The translations under genes and the position numbers were made by a program. DNA of 64,000 bases, from positions 4,092,001 through 4,156,000 of the forward strand of contig NC_014306.1 in the NCBI RefSeq assembly GCF_000196615.1, in the 5' to 3' direction. Below are positions 62,447-64,000 of the stretch, one piece after another (positions within the stretch are counted from its first letter, which is position 1; the number at the start of each line of letters is the position of its first letter). The stretch is from Erwinia billingiae Eb661. GTDB taxonomy: Bacteria; Pseudomonadota; Gammaproteobacteria; Enterobacterales; Enterobacteriaceae. Under the pieces are notes generated by a model that worked only from the letters and a program-made list of their open reading frames with translations, ran no database searches and was not told where the DNA came from.

Positions 62447-63517
62447 TTAGCCTTTCGGGAAAATCCACACGTGCGCGGCTGGCAGTGACAGATGACAGTG
62501 CGCCGGGTCGCGCAGTTCTGTGCCGTAGGCGCGGATCACAAAGTCATCGCCCGCCGTGCGGAACAGGTATTCCCAGCGGTCGCCCAGGTACATGCTGGTC
62601 AGCAATGGCAAGGCCAGCGCATTCTCCTCCGGACCGTCGGTCAGGCGTACCCGCTCGACGCGAATGACCGCGGTGGCATCCTGTCCGACGGTCACCCCTT
62701 CGGCTGCCCGTCCCCATAATGCCCAGTCCACGCCCTGAATCCGCGCTTTGCCCTCGCTGACCTCCGTCACCTTGCCGTGCAGGCGATTGTTGCTGCCCAT
62801 AAACTCGGCGGTGAACAGCGTGGCAGGCGAACCGTACATCTCCTGCGGCGTGCCCTGCTGCACAATCACACCGTTGTTCAGCAACAGAATGCGGTCGGAA
62901 ATGGCCATCGCTTCGTTCTGATCGTGGGTGACCATCAATGCCGACAGCCCCAGCTTGACGATCAGCTCACGCAGAAACACCCTCGCCTCTTCACGCAGCT
63001 TGGCATCCAGGTTGGACAGCGGTTCATCCAGCAAAATCACCGGCGGGTTGTAGACCAGCGCACGACCAATCGCCACGCGCTGCTGCTGTCCGCCCGACAG
63101 CTGGTGCGGATGCCGCTGGCCAAGATGACCGAGGCCCAGCTGTTCCAGCACCGACTGCACGCGCTGCTTAATCTCCGCCGAGGCGACCTTACGCAGCTTC
63201 AGCGGGTAGGCGACGTTCTCAAACACCGTCTTGTGTGGCCATAAGGCATAAGACTGGAACACCAGCCCAAGATTGCGTTCTTCCGCCGGGATCTCACTGC
63301 GCGGATTGCCGGCATAAACGGTTTTGTCGCCAATAACAATGTTGCCCTGCGTGGGTTTCTCCAGCCCGGCGACCGCGCGCAGCAGCGTGGTTTTGCCGCT
63401 GCCGGAAGGGCCCAGTAGCGACACCACCTCGCCCTTTTTCAGCTGCATAGAGACGCCTTTCAGCACCGGATTGTCGCCATAGGTCAGATGCAGATTTTCT
63501 ACGGATAGCTCAATCAT
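62447..63517 (-). CDS. ABC transporter ATP-binding protein (FbpC/PotA-like)
   Basis: A 356-residue importer ATPase. Walker A GPSGSGKTT is at residues 36-44, LVFQSYALWPHKTV is the Q-loop, LSGGQQQRVAIGRAL the signature, ILLDEPLSNLDAKLRE Walker B and MVTHDQNEAMA the switch. The C-terminal TOBE domain (GSNNRLHGKVTEV) regulates or binds ligand in Fe(III), sulfate, polyamine and phosphonate importers. It overlaps the permease gene by eight bases. The substrate is not defined by sequence; Fe(III) is a common choice for this arrangement. Confidence 0.87.
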   Translation of the reverse strand: MIELSVENLHLTYGDNPVLKGVSMQLKKGEVVSLLGPSGSGKTTLLRAVAGLEKPTQGNIVIGDKTVYAGNPRSEIPAEERNLGLVFQSYALWPHKTVFENVAYPLKLRKVASAEIKQRVQSVLEQLGLGHLGQRHPHQLSGGQQQRVAIGRALVYNPPVILLDEPLSNLDAKLREEARVFLRELIVKLGLSALMVTHDQNEAMAISDRILLLNNGVIVQQGTPQEMYGSPATLFTAEFMGSNNRLHGKVTEVSEGKARIQGVDWALWGRAAEGVTVGQDATAVIRVERVRLTDGPEENALALPLLTSMYLGDRWEYLFRTAGDDFVIRAYGTELRDPAHCHLSLPAAHVWIFPKG

Positions 63518-64000
63518 GTAATTTCACTCCAAAGCGCAGGGCGACACCAAGGCCAATCACCACCAGCAGGATATTGATAAAGGAGAGCGCCGCGACGATA
63601 TCGATCGCGCCCGCCGCCCACAGCGACACCAGCATCGAGCCAATGGTTTCGGTGCCTGGCGAGAGCAGATAGACGCCGGTGGAATATTCGCGCTCGAAAA
63701 TCAGGAACATCAGCAGCCAGGAGCCGATCAGCCCGTAGCGTGCCAGCGGGATGGTGACGTGGCGGGTGATCTGCGCGCGGGACGCACCGGTGCTGCGCGC
63801 GGCTTCTTCCAGCTCCGGCCCGACCTGCAACAGCGTCGATGAGATCAGCCGCAGGCCATACGCCATCCACACCACGGTATAGGCCAGCCAGACGCTGAAG
63901 ATGGTGCTGCGCAATGACCTCAGCCAGACGATAAAGTGTTCACGCAGCCATTCCGCCATCGGCAACGCCGAAAGCCAGCCATGCTTCAGCGACTGATCCA
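63510..64000 (-). CDS. ABC transporter permease, C-terminal part
   Basis: The frame is open to the right edge, so the N-terminal part is outside the window. The visible ~163 residues have the EAA loop EEAARSTGASRAQITRHVTI and helices GLIGSWLLMFLIFEREYSTG and AALSFINILLVVIGLGVAL, typical of FbpB/SfuB-type permeases. The stop overlaps the ATPase start by eight bases, so the two form one operon. Confidence 0.85.
   Translation of the reverse strand, partial: DQSLKHGWLSALPMAEWLREHFIVWLRSLRSTIFSVWLAYTVVWMAYGLRLISSTLLQVGPELEEAARSTGASRAQITRHVTIPLARYGLIGSWLLMFLIFEREYSTGVYLLSPGTETIGSMLVSLWAAGAIDIVAALSFINILLVVIGLGVALRFGVKLHD

Overview
The window is chromosomal DNA from a gammaproteobacterium of the order Enterobacterales. 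The first 11.4 kb follows the Escherichia coli-type order rdgB-hemW-yggN-yggL-trmB-mutY-yggX-mltC-speC, and a tRNA-Phe lies further on as in that group. Protein similarity, base composition and accessory content fit Erwiniaceae (Erwinia/Pantoea-like) best; that is an inference, as no rRNA is present.

Layout. 1-6.2 kb: core housekeeping genes, with mltC carrying a frameshift in an A6 tract. 6.2-9.2 kb: a PEP-hydrolase-like/Tm-1-like gene pair with a divergent TetR regulator. 9.2-11.4 kb: ornithine decarboxylase speC. 11.4-12.5 kb: a gene-free stretch with two copies of a palindromic element in opposite orientation and a 56-bp tandem repeat. 12.5-20 kb: an IclR-controlled amino-acid-type ABC transporter with two FAD amine/amino-acid oxidoreductases and an SDR dehydrogenase. 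20.2-29.6 kb: tRNA-Phe followed by an AT-rich island with IS30- and IS3-family elements, a Gabija-type defence pair (GajA OLD nuclease and UvrD-like GajB helicase, the latter split by one in-frame TGA) and an ICE remnant (DUF3577 gene plus a candidate structured RNA).

30.4-44.5 kb is the most interesting part. Transcribed leftwards from 42.2 kb are a fatty-acyl-AMP ligase/acyl-ACP synthetase, a CerR-type reductase, an acyl carrier protein and a serine palmitoyltransferase. Divergent from them are a GNAT-type ceramide synthase (bCerS-like) and a DgkA lipid kinase. Together these are the enzymes for bacterial ceramide synthesis and possibly ceramide phosphorylation. Next to them is a tightly overlapping seven-gene operon (two thymidylate-kinase-like P-loop proteins, a MOP-type flippase, a CHAD-like protein, YtfJ, and an LptF/LptG pair) plus a third divergent P-loop paralogue. 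I infer a dedicated system that makes, modifies and exports a sphingolipid to the outer membrane of an enterobacterium.

44.5-49.1 kb: an Ail/OmpX-type porin and a decayed cdiB-cdiA locus (internal deletion, toxin stump, small membrane ORF). 49.7-51.3 kb: an EAL phosphodiesterase and a BhsA-like peptide. 51.5-58.5 kb: a LysR-controlled cluster of a flavin monooxygenase, two AhpD/CMD-fold proteins and a four-gene polar amino-acid-type ABC importer. 58.6-61.5 kb: a CaiF/GrlA-family regulator and an autotransporter gene with a one-base frameshift. The end holds an iron/polyamine-type ABC ATPase and the 3' part of its permease.

The window has four lesion-bearing loci (mltC, gajB, cdiBA, autotransporter). 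The single-base ones could be real or assembly errors; the cdi deletion cannot be a base-calling error.
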